Shown: in pieces, positions 37,839 through 50,210 of the stretch
Layout of the letters: each line of letters opens with the position of its first letter
Position numbering within the stretch: the stretch's first letter is position 1
Assembly (NCBI RefSeq): GCF_014805625.2
Contig: NW_023998455.1
Span: 5,629,802-5,693,801 of the forward strand
Length of the DNA: 64,000 bases
Direction of reading: 5' to 3'
Origin: Glossina fuscipes
Lineage: Eukaryota; Arthropoda; Insecta; Diptera; Glossinidae
Translations under genes and position numbers: made by a program
Notes under the pieces: generated by a model
What the model was told of the DNA's origin: nothing
Database searches by the model: none
What the model saw: only the letters and a program-made list of their open reading frames with translations

Positions 37839-40588
37839 TAAATCAAAAAACAAATAAATAGATAAATAAAACGGCGGGAAAATTCAAAAGTCTTCAAAAA
37901 ACCCTCTCCGACAGCCCAAGCAGCCACGAAAGGCAGCCAACGAGTAGAAAAAATTGTCATCTTTTGCTACTGCGATATTCAGCAAAAGCCCGGCTTGTAA
38001 TATAATTAATTTCAGCTTGGCAAACTTATGCTCAAAAATGTATATACACATACACATATACACACATACCCATTGCACACGTTCTTTGACAACTGTGTGA
38101 CAACATTAACTTAACAATAGTTTTTTTTTTTACCATACTTGTTGTTGTTCTTGTTGTGTTTTCTTTCATTTAAAACGCTCTACACACAGACCCCAACACG
38201 TAAACAATCTTATTTAGGTTTGTCGCTCATGTCATAATATATATATATATATAACGAAAAAATGTTAAAGGAAATGTATGCAACATGTTAAAAATACAAG
38301 AACAACAACAATAACAAGAACAGTGATTGTAACGACAAGCAAAAACAACAACAACATGAGCAGACAATGTCACAAGAGAAATTCTTTTATGCAATTTCGT
38401 TGTTTGGTAAACACTAATAGAAGGCTTAGATGAAGAAAATTACACTAAAATTTTTAAATAACTTTAATATTAATAAGCAAGCAGCGAGGCAAACATAAAC
38501 ATGAAAAATTAAGCTTTAACGTCAAACTCACTAACATGTCAGTTAATCAAAAACATTATTTTATTTATTTATTTTTTCATTTTTTTTTTTTTTGTTTTTT
38601 ATGTAGCCTTTTTTTTATTCTTCTTGTTTTTTTTTTCGAATTAAAAATTACAAAAAAAAAAAAAATTAAGAAAACTTTAAGATTCCCACGTCAAACAATT
38701 AAACTGAATAATGTACAATGTTGTCGCTAATTCATTCAGTCTTTCATTTAGCTTTAAAGTCTCTCTTATATGTATATATATATATATATATATACATGGA
38801 CACACACAACCACAGAAACAATTTAATTTAATCATAATTTATCATATGTATAAGAAATTCATATTAAAGTAAAAAAAAAGCGACATACAAAAGAGTTGAG
38901 CCAAGTCTGTATAACAAAAACAATGACAACAAAAAGACCAAGGCAGCTAGTTAAAGAAACCTTATGAAGAAAACAATTATTGTGAGAGAATTGCGAGAAT
39001 CATTATTCAAGAGGAAGTTCCTCTTAGCTTTAGTTTATAACTTTGTAAGTTCTATTCTTAAATGAAAAGGAGAGAAATTAGATTAGGTATGAAAAACAGA
39101 TTACAGATCAAGAATCAGATCAAGGTCAAAATTTTAATACAAATTTAGTGAAGCAGAACAATTTCTAATGCAGCTTTTAAATCTCTCCCTTTGCCTCCCC
39201 ATCTCTATCTATACCTATCCACATACGAGGAAGTCAAAAATGTTGTCCTCTTGCTTACAAGGTCAGGTTAAGGTCAATTAGAAAAACGAAGAGGATATCT
39301 TAAGAAGCAATTTTTTATTGTTCTCTTTGAGTATTGAATGTTGGCGAAGACAATCAAGATCTGCTGCTAGTGTTGTCACCTTTGGGCGGCAGTTATAAAT
39401 AAGGGTCGCTTGAACTGTAATTGTTGAGCAGGCATAACTTTCTTCTCCGCCAGAAGGGTATCTTTATATGCGAACTCCACATAAATGCTTAGTGAAGTTT
39501 AGTTTGTGATCAGTACTTTGTTAAAGCAAAGCAAAGGTAAAGGCAAGAACATCCCAATGTCTTCCCGCTGTTAATATGCCAGCAATGCTTTGTTTATCAA
39601 GTGGAAGGCTGGTGGATTTTTTTTAATAAATTTTGTAAAAGCTATCAGCAACTAAAAGAATAGAAGCGTTAAGCCAGTAACTAGCATTTCTGTGTGCCTT
39701 TCCAAAAAATGTCAATATTCTTCACATTTCAATGGGCCAAGTATGGGAAAGCGACTGCCTTTACGCCACTAATATTACGCATATCATCATCTGCTTCACA
39801 ATTAAAGCAGATTAAAAGAGTAATAAAATTTTCTAAGCAAGAACTGAAAACTTTTCTTAAACAATTATTGAAATCATGGACTTGTCGAAGCCCTATTGAT
39901 AAACTAACCAAATTGAAGAGAGTCAGTCAGTTTATTTTTATGCGTCCATGTAATATTTGATCAAAAAACAAAAGCTCGCCTGAGATCTTGTCAAATGTTA
40001 CGATAGGAAAGTAACAAGGCTTAAATTTAAACTTTCACCCATCCCCACCCAAAAAATGGCTACATTTGCACTTGATTTGTCTAACGACAAGAGAGAGAAA
40101 GTAACAAATGACATAAAACAAAAGTCTTCCTTTGAAAAAGTTCACGCTAAGTAGTGCAAAGCAAACATATTTTTATAACGAATTAGCCAGTGACTTGCTC
40201 TGATTGATCCAAAGGTCACCAGCAAACATTTGGACAAAGGTCAACAGTTGCCATGATAGGATTCAGCTCGACAGTAAACTGCTTTGAAAGGAATCTTCAA
40301 TTTGCGTCATTGTGGACCTTTTACAATACATGTCTATAAACCTATAACATACAAGTATGGGATTTAAATCGGGCTGCACTTGGAATCTTTTTAAAAAAAA
40401 ATACATATGTATATATGTATAAAAGGACAATTATTTAAAAATTTTAATGAAAAATAATATATCTTTTATTTATTAGATAAGTTTTTATACCGATCACCAA
40501 AGAATGAGATGTATATTCATTTTGCCAAACACGTTTGCCACGCCCAGAAGTAAGCCTCAGAAATCCCATGAAGCATGTATATACATTC

Positions 40589-41085
40589 TTAAGCAGCAGC
40601 ATTCTGAATCGATTTAAGCATATCCGTCTGCTCGTCTGTGTAATGTCTCTTGTATGCCACTGGCTGCAAAAGTGAGGCTATCCTCTTGCAAATAAGGCAA
40701 AAAACTTTGGAAATTCTTGCAGGAAGGTTGGTTTTGAAAATGGCACAAATCGGCCGAACAACACGCTTATAGTACGACATAGAGTGGGACCATTTTTTGT
40801 CTTTTAAAAAGGAATAATTTCTCATTACTCGTAAACTACCGCAGATAAATCCATAAAAAGTTGAAAGTGTTTTCTACGGGCGATACCGTAGTACCTGTAC
40901 GAAAATTGGGACAATTGGATTACGCCTATTTTTTCCATATCTTTAGCAAGCAAAGAAGCAATCTTGAAAAGCGCCACATATATAAATAAATTCTTGGCCA
41001 GTTTCAAATTCGAAATGCAGTCAAGCATGACCGTCTGCTCCTCCTCCGTCCAACCGCCAAACCGTCTACGATCTGTGGGAAACAT
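40589..41085 (-). pseudogene. pair of abutting unrecognised ORFs, possible frameshifted gene fragment
   Basis: The first ORF starts at ATG 41085 (MFPTDRRRFGGWTEEEQTVM) and runs 86 codons to a stop at 40825. The second, 78 codons in another frame, starts at an ATG overlapping that stop (MRNYSFLKDKKWSHSMSYYK) and ends TDEQTDMLKSIQNAAA. The second frame is also open just upstream of its ATG (GSLRV), so one indel could join the two into a product of about 165 residues. GGWTEEEQ and HYTDEQTDML faintly recall SANT/Myb-like starts, but no family can be named. Local composition is richer in G and C than the flanks. It lies in svp intron 1 on the same strand and could be a decayed transposon or retrocopy. 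Confidence 0.3.
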
Positions 41086-44000
41086 TCTTTCGTTCGCAAA
41101 AATAAAGATTTCGCCTAAAAATTAAGAAAAGAATTTGAAAATGATTCGAACTTTTCAAAGCGGGTGCCTACAATGCCCACAAGCGGATACAACAGATACT
41201 GTGAATACCTTTGCTTTTCGTATTTTTTTGCTTGTCATTCCTGAAGTACAACACATGCATCATTTAAATTTTTTCGCTTTTTTTCTGAAAACGGAACAAA
41301 TCAGCCCCGGCCACCCGAATACAAACATTTAGTTCTTTTCCTTTTTCTAATTTCTCTTTTAAGATAATGATGGTGACTGTAAAGATGCGGTCACGGCCAA
41401 ATGAAATTTTGTTGCTTGTTTTTTTTTTTAATATCTATTTTTTTGATATAAAACTTTCTTCTTAAAAAAGGATGATGATATCCTCTTTTGGATTTATGTA
41501 ATAAATCATTAAACAAAGAGAAGGTACTCCGCAAAGTAATCGAGTATATATAGAGTTATGTTAACAGTTAAAAGTTATAAGAGAAAACTTTAACTGATTA
41601 TACGGTAAAAATGAGAAGCAGTTACGACCGTATATAGAATCGCAGTACCTCCTTCTCCCTATGTATTTGTCTTATTTTTTAAGCTCAGCTGCAAATTGTG
41701 TTTAGTTTACCCGGCGTGAGTACTGTGCCGCAAAGTTGACGAAGGACAAGCTCTTAACGGAATCGTATGAAAGGATAGTAACTGAAACCATGGAAGACAC
41801 TTTTACTTCCAGCACATCATAGACGTAAAACTATGAAAAAAATGTGCATCAAAAAGAAGAAAACATCGCGACGATATCATTAGAAAGTGATTAAAAGACT
41901 GCAATTGCTCAAGGTATTCCCGATTGACATTTTAACCGGTATAGAAAGAATAATGTAAAGCAAAGTTCTCTATACCTCCCAAAAACGATGGCGATCTATT
42001 AAGTAAGTTGGACGTACCTATGCCTCCTGCGCCAAGAGACGGAAAAGTTTCCATAAAATGCTAAAAACTTTATTTGAAATACTTTACAAATAGTCGAATA
42101 GTTTTCGAACTGTACATATATGCATACATATATATATATATGTACGTACGTATTTAATATTCTTAGGATAGTAAGCAAATCTCATTAAATGAATTGAAAT
42201 GAAAATCAGGTAAACACTTCTCGTGAACGATTAGTAAGTAAATTCTTGCCTGAATGACAAGCATACACACGCACAAACAGACAAAGGCCCACCTATTGCT
42301 CTAAGTGTGATTTTGATTGAAGTCGACAATTTTTCATTAGGTTAGTTAGGGAGAATTTTATGAAATAAAAAATATTTTTCGCTTCGCTTTCCAACAGCAT
42401 CAATATTTCAAGTTAATTTCGTTAAAACTAATGTTTGTATATTTAGGATTAATCACAATAAGCATTAAGCCGACGCAAGAAGGTAGTTAAGTGCGGATAA
42501 AAAACAGTCTTTCAGTTTATCGCCGAAAAGGAAATACATTAAGTTCATCATAGTACTTGTTGTTATGGTGAGAAATACGCGGTCTTTTAAGCACAATTCC
42601 GATTTTTAATTTCATAACAATTTTGGACAAAGCAGTTAACATACAAGAGGTGAAGAAAAGAAAGAAAAGCAAAATTTTCAGACATATTCGCTCCCGTGGA
42701 TGCGCTGATCGGGTACTTGAAAGTCATTCATTAGATCATAAATTTTTAAACAAAATTAATTTTGTAAATTTTTTTTGAAAATTTACTTTAAATTTTAATT
42801 TATTAATAATTTCGACTTTTTGAATAAGAAAAGAATATCTGAGCGATAGGCTTCCCATTTGCATATGCCTGTGAAAATATAGAATCAAATTATCGCAAGT
42901 GGATCTTCGACGGACTAAGGACCTATCCAATTCCCACAAACGATCACGATTGTTGCAATATTTCACCTAACGGTGTATATGTGAAAATGTTATTTGTTCA
43001 GCTTGTTTGTTCCACGCTGTCAACGGATCGCGTTTCCGAAAAATATTGAATAACTTTATCATTTTTTTTCTTTTTTACTGAAACCAATGTGTAGAACGTG
43101 GCCCACATTTATTTACTACACGTGAAATAACGGTCTTAGTAAGTTGTGGATTTAAAGTGATATCTCGGCCGAGCGACTCTTTTTTATGTACCATAGACGA
43201 CGTAGATTATAGAGACTTTGAAGCGTTCGTTCTTCCGGTTGTAACGAAAATTGTCAAAATTGTATGGTTTCTATGTCGGTATGGTATCCAACGTCGTCAT
43301 AATGAATCGCACGCAAGATATTAGCTACAATGTAAGCCTTTAACAACAACATAATTGCATTGAAATATGATTTCCCTGTAAACACCTCGGCCGGGCTAAT
43401 GCTGCTTTAAGTCAGCTTGTGGTAGGAATTCTTGGTAAGGATTTGCGGCATACCCATTTACACACACATTTAAATTGAATACAACGTAAACAGCTTATTA
43501 GCATTTCTCTCCCTTGATTTGAGGTCCCTGAACACCAATGTACATCTTTTTTCGTCCTCTTGTTAGCGGAAACTTCTAAGGAACAATTAGGAATGAAACA
43601 ACCCTTGGACAACAATTTTAGATATAAAATATCAGTTCAATATTTCTGCGGAGTATATCTATACAGTTACAACAAATTTTTTCAATAAACTTATCTTTGT
43701 ATGTCGATCCGAACATTTGAAGAGTTTTATGTGTAAAAAGAGTTACAGATGCATATAGATAGAGGGTGCCTAGGTTTCGCTTAAATACGAATGTAACTTT
43801 CTTAGCTATTATTGTGTTTTTATTATTATTTTTTTTTTTTTCTGCAAAGTAAGTCTAACTTGTTGTTACAAGCGCGCACTTAGGCATACACACACCGTGA
43901 TGGTAATTTAAAACACGATAGTAATCAATTTAACATGCTAGAGTACACCAACAACATGTTGTCAAAAGTTTTTCTAGCTCTTCGAAATATATTTTATAAC

Positions 44001-44638
44001 TATTCCACCCAGAAACAAAACGAAAATAAAATGAACAACTATACACACGTACATATGCATATATATATATATATGTATAAATGAAAATTTAGTGGAAGAG
44101 CAAAGAGAGATTATTTCTACCTTAAAGAATTCCTTCTATCTTTCATATCTAACGCACTTCTTACAATGAAATGAGTTTTTCTGAGGTTTTCTTTTTTTTT
44201 TTCTTTTTTGTATCTTTTTAGTTAATGAAACCATAAGCCACTCAGAACAATCACGTGCATGTTTAAAACTTACTTTATGCATGCATAGATACACATCCAT
44301 ATAAACGTACATTTAAAACATATTTCTTTAGATATTCACTCATATTCTTATGTGTGCTTAGAAAAGATCGTTTCTTCCCTGTACAATGCTATCGTATATA
44401 GAACTGCGACGGAAAGCTACGTCGTAAAGAAGAAAAAAAATAAATAAATGAAAAAAAAAGCGCGCGGCATTTGCTAAGCTTTAATGTTTATTGTTGATGA
44501 TCGTTTATAAGCAGAACGTCTATCTGGTTGTCTAGTTGACTGTCCGTCTTTCTAACTAACTGTCTGTCTCGTGTATATATATTGCTCTCCCTTGGAAATC
44601 TGGTCTGCTCTTTTGTTGTTTGTTCTGTTTCTCTTCCT

Positions 44639-44669
<31 letters not shown>

Positions 44670-44876
44670 ATATTCCTTTACCAACTTTAACAGAAGGGGA
44701 AACAAATTCTTTTTCGCTCGCTTGCTTATATATCTTTTCTTTTTTTTTTTTTTTTTGTTTTTTATCAACCTGGACATGATTATTGTTGTTGTAAGAAACT
44801 GTTGTACGTGCTCGCTTTACGGCTTCTACTCTAAGAACTTTACATAATAATGCATACTCCTTAGATCCGTATATAA

Positions 44877-44910
<34 letters not shown>

Positions 44911-45635
44911 GCGAAGGTATTTCGCTTGATACGGTAACGAAATAATGAAAAAGAGGCATAAGATATAGAAACGAAACTCCTTAAGTAATATTATGCCGCA
45001 CATGCATGAAAGATTAATTGTGTTATACCAGTATATGACAATATATTATGATTTTGCATATTTTTTTTTTTTTTTTTTTTTTTTGCCTCTTAGTTTTTAC
45101 TTATTTATTTATTTATTTTTTATTTTTTTTGTTTCCTCTTTCTTTCATAGAAGGAATTTTTTTTCTACAATTTTCTGTTACATGCTTATCATAACGGTAC
45201 TTGCAATATTCATCTGAAAATCACTTTAGTGGTATACCAAGAAATCTAAAATTTGTTCCTCTTCCCCAGCACCCACGTTTTCCCGGAATTCTTAGGGCGA
45301 ACAATTCTTTAAAAATAATAAATAAAAAAAAAAAATTACAGCGTCGTTGCTCTAGGCACACAAAGTTTGCAATTAATATCTGCCTAATCAATTAAATAAT
45401 AAAACAACTGACTAACATTCCATTTTATATAACGAAAATCTTTCTAAAAGTAACTAACCAGCCATAGATTAACGCAGCCGTAATCGAAATTCGTTTCGTT
45501 TTTTGCCAAAACTGGATTTATGTGTATGTTTCCACAGTCAACTTCACACTTAACTCACATTGTCATTATATACTTTGGCAGCTGATATGATCTGTGAAAA
45601 AGTTTGCTTGATTCGTGGCAATAGTCCTGTCGAAT

Positions 45636-45960
45636 ATGGAAAATAGAAAGCAGCATTTTCGGCACCGGAAATGTAAAACTACTGTTCAAGCAAGAAAAAA
45701 ATTATCTGATGTGTACGGTGAAAATGTATTGACAGAAGGCCAGGCTCAACGATGACGACAAAATTGATAAAAACCCGCAAATAACAACGAATAGCTGGTG
45801 CAATCGCTCAGAGGTGGAAATGATCGAATTCAATCATTCAAGATTACGTGCGAAGTCTTCACCATTCATTTTGGACAAAGTAAAAAGAACAACTCACTAT
45901 AGTTGCAAGCATTTAACAAAACCAGTAGAACTGTCCTCAAGCTGAAGACATAATTAATAA
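45636..45960 (+). mobile_element. mariner transposase N-terminal fragment, decayed
   Basis: From ATG 45636 the plus strand reads 39 codons: MENRKQHFRHRKC, then KKLSDVYGENVLTEGQAQR and a stop. This is the start and first helix-turn-helix of a mariner transposase (MEN.KEHFRH..., VYGE..LTER.CQ.W). The stretch that normally follows (WFAKFRSGDFSL and the GRPVE linker) is missing. The text resumes as DDDKIDKNPQITTNS at about 45753, in another frame, matching the next helix-turn-helix region. The catalytic domain is not recognisable. No terminal inverted repeat was found. It is a dead copy inside svp intron 1, opposite to the gene. Confidence 0.75.
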
Positions 45961-48040
45961 TTTAATTGGAATAAATCGACCGTACTTATCCTATGGCGTT
46001 ATTTACTTTGGCGAACAACTTTTACTGCAACACTTCACTATATGGTTTGAAACCAACATTTTATACATTCATCCATCAGTAACTCTGACAATGGAAGTGA
46101 CGACATTACCGCAGGTATTAGGAGTTACTCCATTTCCGATCCCAGCGGTATCAAAAACAAGTCATCTTACACTTTTTTTCCTTTTCGCTTACGTTTCCCT
46201 TTCTGTTCCTCTTTCCGCACCTCTTTCGAACACTCTTTTTTCTCCTTCTTCTCTCCTTACTCCCCATTCATTACGTGTGTTCTAATCTTGAAACTGTACG
46301 ATATATTCATGCCATGATCGATATATTCATACCTAAGCGGTAAGCATTTTCAATCTCATGAAGTAATTAAACTAGAAGATTAAAATAAAATGAAATGAAG
46401 AAGCGCTCGAAGAGTGTTTTATAAACGTCGTTCAAACCGGCCAAAATGCTAATAATTACGCAGCAAAGTTATGTACGCGAATAGTCCTGCCGTTCATCCA
46501 CTACATTGAAAAAAGAAAGAAAGACTACCCGCGACTGTTATATGGCATTTTTGATGCGATTGAAGGAAGCAAGCAGGGAAGATGAAATTCTCTCTCCGAT
46601 GATTAGTACAGCGATGTTGTTTGCTATCGTGTTTTACAGATCTAGCCCCCGACATCTATTAGTTGTTTGCAAATTTTAAAAGATGGCTCCAAAGTACAAA
46701 TTCACAAAATTGAAGTGTATTTTGTGGGTCTTGATAAAATTTGACTTCTTTGCTTAGTCCCTGGAAACATAGACGAAAAACAAGAAGAACAGCATTTCGA
46801 CCCATTCGTTTACAATGTTTCGTTAGCAAGTTGCGAAATTTCTCAATGATCACGACCAAGTAATCCAGTAGCTACAGCAACAACGCGGTTGAGAGGCAAG
46901 CATAAAATATTAATAAATAAAATCCAAAGTTCGTTTATAATGAATGCCACAGCTTGGAGCAACATTAAGACTTGATTGTCTTACCTTTAGCAATAATGGG
47001 AAGTAATTAAATTTAAATGAATTGCTTAAGACCGTCATATGTTCTTTACGTTTGGAGTTTTCAATTTCTATGAAAGAACTCACATGAAAGAAAACATTTT
47101 AAGATTTAATCAGTTTAGCAACATATACAGACAGCACGAGAATAACCAACCGACTGGCAAAGTGATGACTGACTTAATTCCCTTTTTTTGTTACTGTTCT
47201 TGATATCTTGACATCGAGTAAAAAGTACTAAGAGATTTTTTGTCAATTTCTTATGCGTCCAAAATGAATTTTCTACAAAAGAAATTTTTCTTCAGCACAT
47301 AATGGCCATCATTCTAGGATCTTTAACCATTTTTCCAAAACTTCCACTATTTGATTGGTGTAGAGCATCGATGGGTTATCGACGGAATACTTGCTCAAGT
47401 CATTCTCACAATCTTCTTTTGAAGTCAAGCTGAGATCTTTATGGCAATGCTGCAAAGAGTTCTACAAAGGGTGAAGTAAATACTACTTAAACACGGCAAG
47501 CTCCCGACTATATTATCAATGCATCAAATCATCCCGGCCCCCGCTGAAAGTTTCCTCAATCGTTAAGAATTTCTGCGGTTCGGTATGATGGAAGACAACG
47601 TGTTCTTTACTTATCAACTCTGGTCGCTTTCCTCATACTCTTGCACACAATACTCTTAATCACAAAACATAAACATTATCTTAGGCGGAACCAAATCAGG
47701 CTTTGTCACTTTTTGTTCCGCCTCATCACCTTTTTCGCGCATTATTGTCGTAACATGCATGTTGTTTTACATGAATTACATAAGAATATTATTTCAAAAA
47801 GATATAAAAGATTTCTTAGCACTGGTTGGCTCAAAAGTTAGTTGCAGTCGTAGTAAGTTTCAATTGCATCGAAAAATCTTCTTCTTTACAATGGTAGCAT
47901 ACTTGAAAAGTTAAACTAATCCTTCAATATAGTTTTTCAACATATCATACTGCAACACCTGCTGGGTGTAGTCATTACTTTAAAATTTAATCCATCTCTT
48001 CTTCTCTCATATGAAAAACTTCAAATTATAGGCAAGAAGG

Positions 48041-48110
48041 AGGCTATCGTGTTGTCTAGTGGTTAAGAAGTCCGGCAGATACGCGGGCGAGTTCGATCCT
48101 TATCCAGGGC
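48041..48110 (+). repeat. tRNA-like Pol III boxes, possible SINE head
   Basis: TGTCTAGTGGTTAAGA (from 48053) is very like a tRNA D-arm A box, and GAGTTCGATCC (48089-48099) is close to the B-box consensus, with 26 nt between them. A full tRNA cannot be folded convincingly, which points to a tRNA-derived SINE or tRNA pseudogene. The following 130 bases contain a GC-rich patch (48170-48200), but no clear tail. Confidence 0.4.
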
Positions 48111-49809
48111 AGACCAGTGAATATTGTATTTTACATACTTTTTTGACAAAACCCGTCAATTTATACGGAACCGGAAGCGCGGGGATTACGTCCCGGATTT
48201 TCCAATTTATCGCTTCTTCAACATCTTCTTTACTATAATTTTTCTTCCACTGTGGTGTTTGCGAATACTATTAAAATATTATTGACTTTTCGGAAGACAG
48301 ATATTGTCGTCAAATAAGGTAGACAGTTACATTATTTTGCTTCGCATCTTCTAATTTCGTATCTTTGACAGAATTCATTATAAAGAAGCTTTGAGGAACT
48401 GTGCAAAACATATCGGAATAGTGGAGGTAGGAATATGTCATCATTTTCATTATCTCGAGAACTGCAATAGATCGGAAAAACTCAATCTATACTCTATGTG
48501 ATGACGAGCTTGTTCTACTTATGGTTTTACTGCTCTACAGATTAATTTGGTCAATGTGGTTGTGAGCAAAAGGATTCTCTTTACCCGTTCATAAAATTTG
48601 AGTGTTCCACACATGAATTGTTAGTTAAATTTTACAATCTGTCGGTTTTTACTTTCATACCCTGCTTCAACATTGCTGCCAGATCGAGTATTTTTTTGCA
48701 TTAAAAGTATCGCATATGCTCTGCTGTCCGGATAAATGGAAATGTTTGCCAACATATTGTAATTCAGTTTTTATATCATCGCTTCGCTAAATCATATTGT
48801 GATATAAATGAAAATCCGATATAAGAATGGAAAGAGAAAGGGATGTCCGATCAAAGAGTAACGCAATACAGTCATGCCGCAAATACGATAAACTTTATTG
48901 GTGCCCAGGGATACGACGATTTTGTGATTAACCCTCCATTGTTGGTAGACTTTAATCAGTTCAGTAGAAAATCATCATCATACACACACACTACTTGAGT
49001 TTTCAAGGCATAAGTTGCCATCATAGCTTGTAATTGGAAGACGTCACGCATTCGGACGCATTATAAGTATAGTGTTTAGAGGTCCAGAGTTCAAATGAAT
49101 ACATTTGACGTATGCGCTTGTGCTAGCATTAATGAACGTAAGAATCGTTGGTAATAATTAATTGCAAGTGACTTTTTTTTTTGCATATTAATAAAAAATT
49201 TATTTTTCACATCCAACAATGCAGCAACAGAATTGCTCGGCTAGAAACAAGTTTTACGAAACCTGCACGGCAATAATGGCCTAAACTATGTCTCGCATAT
49301 TTACTTTAGGTGTAGAAGGCTTAAGTGAATTAACTTTTTACATCCTTTTCTATGGGTTAAACGAAATATAGTAGAGGTTTTACGAAGTTATTTGGGCAGA
49401 TGAACAGCCCCAGGAAATTTGGGAAATGCTTGCTACGGCGGCATATGGAGTGGAAGACCGCGTTTCTGTTCGATTTTAGTTATTTTTTATTTATCCTCAA
49501 TTGTTATTAGAAAAATATTTTTACCGTTATTTTTGCTTTGAATAAACGAAAAAAAGAAGACAATTAAAGTAGCAATAGAATGCAAGCTACAGAAAGTATT
49601 GCATAATTCATCCACTATTAAGCTCTGGTGCAAAAACAAGTTAAAGAATATTTTGAATCTTTTGGATTTCGCGGATAAAACATTTGGAAAATGATGTGAT
49701 TTTAGTACTGGTTGGAACTGAAGGCGAAAAAAAACTATGGTGACGCTACTCAATTAGTTCGTAGGATGACGTACAACTCTGTTGGTTATGACGTCGACAT
49801 TTTGGGGTG

Positions 49810-50210
49810 CGCATGATGTAATAGTCAACAAATATATGTTACGAAAAGGCAAAGGATCAACAATGAATGAATGACATAGCATGATTAATGCGCTGGAATG
49901 GCAATGCTGCAGGAAAAGAAAACGAGCCCAAAAGGAGAAGAAATAAACGCCCTTTCACCAAAACCATGCGTCATGCCACAAATTGATCACCACAGTTGTA
50001 AAATTGCATGAATTGCCTTTAAATCTACTCCTATGTCCACCATGTTAGCCCTAAGCAAGTAATTACTTGTTCCCTAATCTCAAAAAAATCCTGGCTGGAA
50101 GGAGATATGTTTTCAACAAAAAAAAGGGATTGCCGAAATTCGAGCGTACTTTGACAGGGCCGGACAATTCGTTCGATAAGAAAGGGTTCGCATAAAGGAA
50201 ATTATGTTCA
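49810..50210 (+). mobile_element. mariner transposase C-terminal fragment, decayed
   Basis: The plus strand carries VNKYML near 49827, FHQNHASCHKLITTVVKLHE from 49953, then, after two stops, NYLFPNLKKILAGRRYVF, then IAEIRAYFDRAGQF in a shifted frame, and KGNYV near 50200. These line up with mariner transposase FHQDNAPCHKS, SPDLAPSDYFLFPNLKK.LAG, IAE...YF and ALKGNYV. The catalytic aspartate of HQDN is changed to asparagine and that of the SPDLAPSDY block is lost, so it is inactive. It lies about 4 kb from the N-terminal fragment and is likely a separate insertion. Confidence 0.8.
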
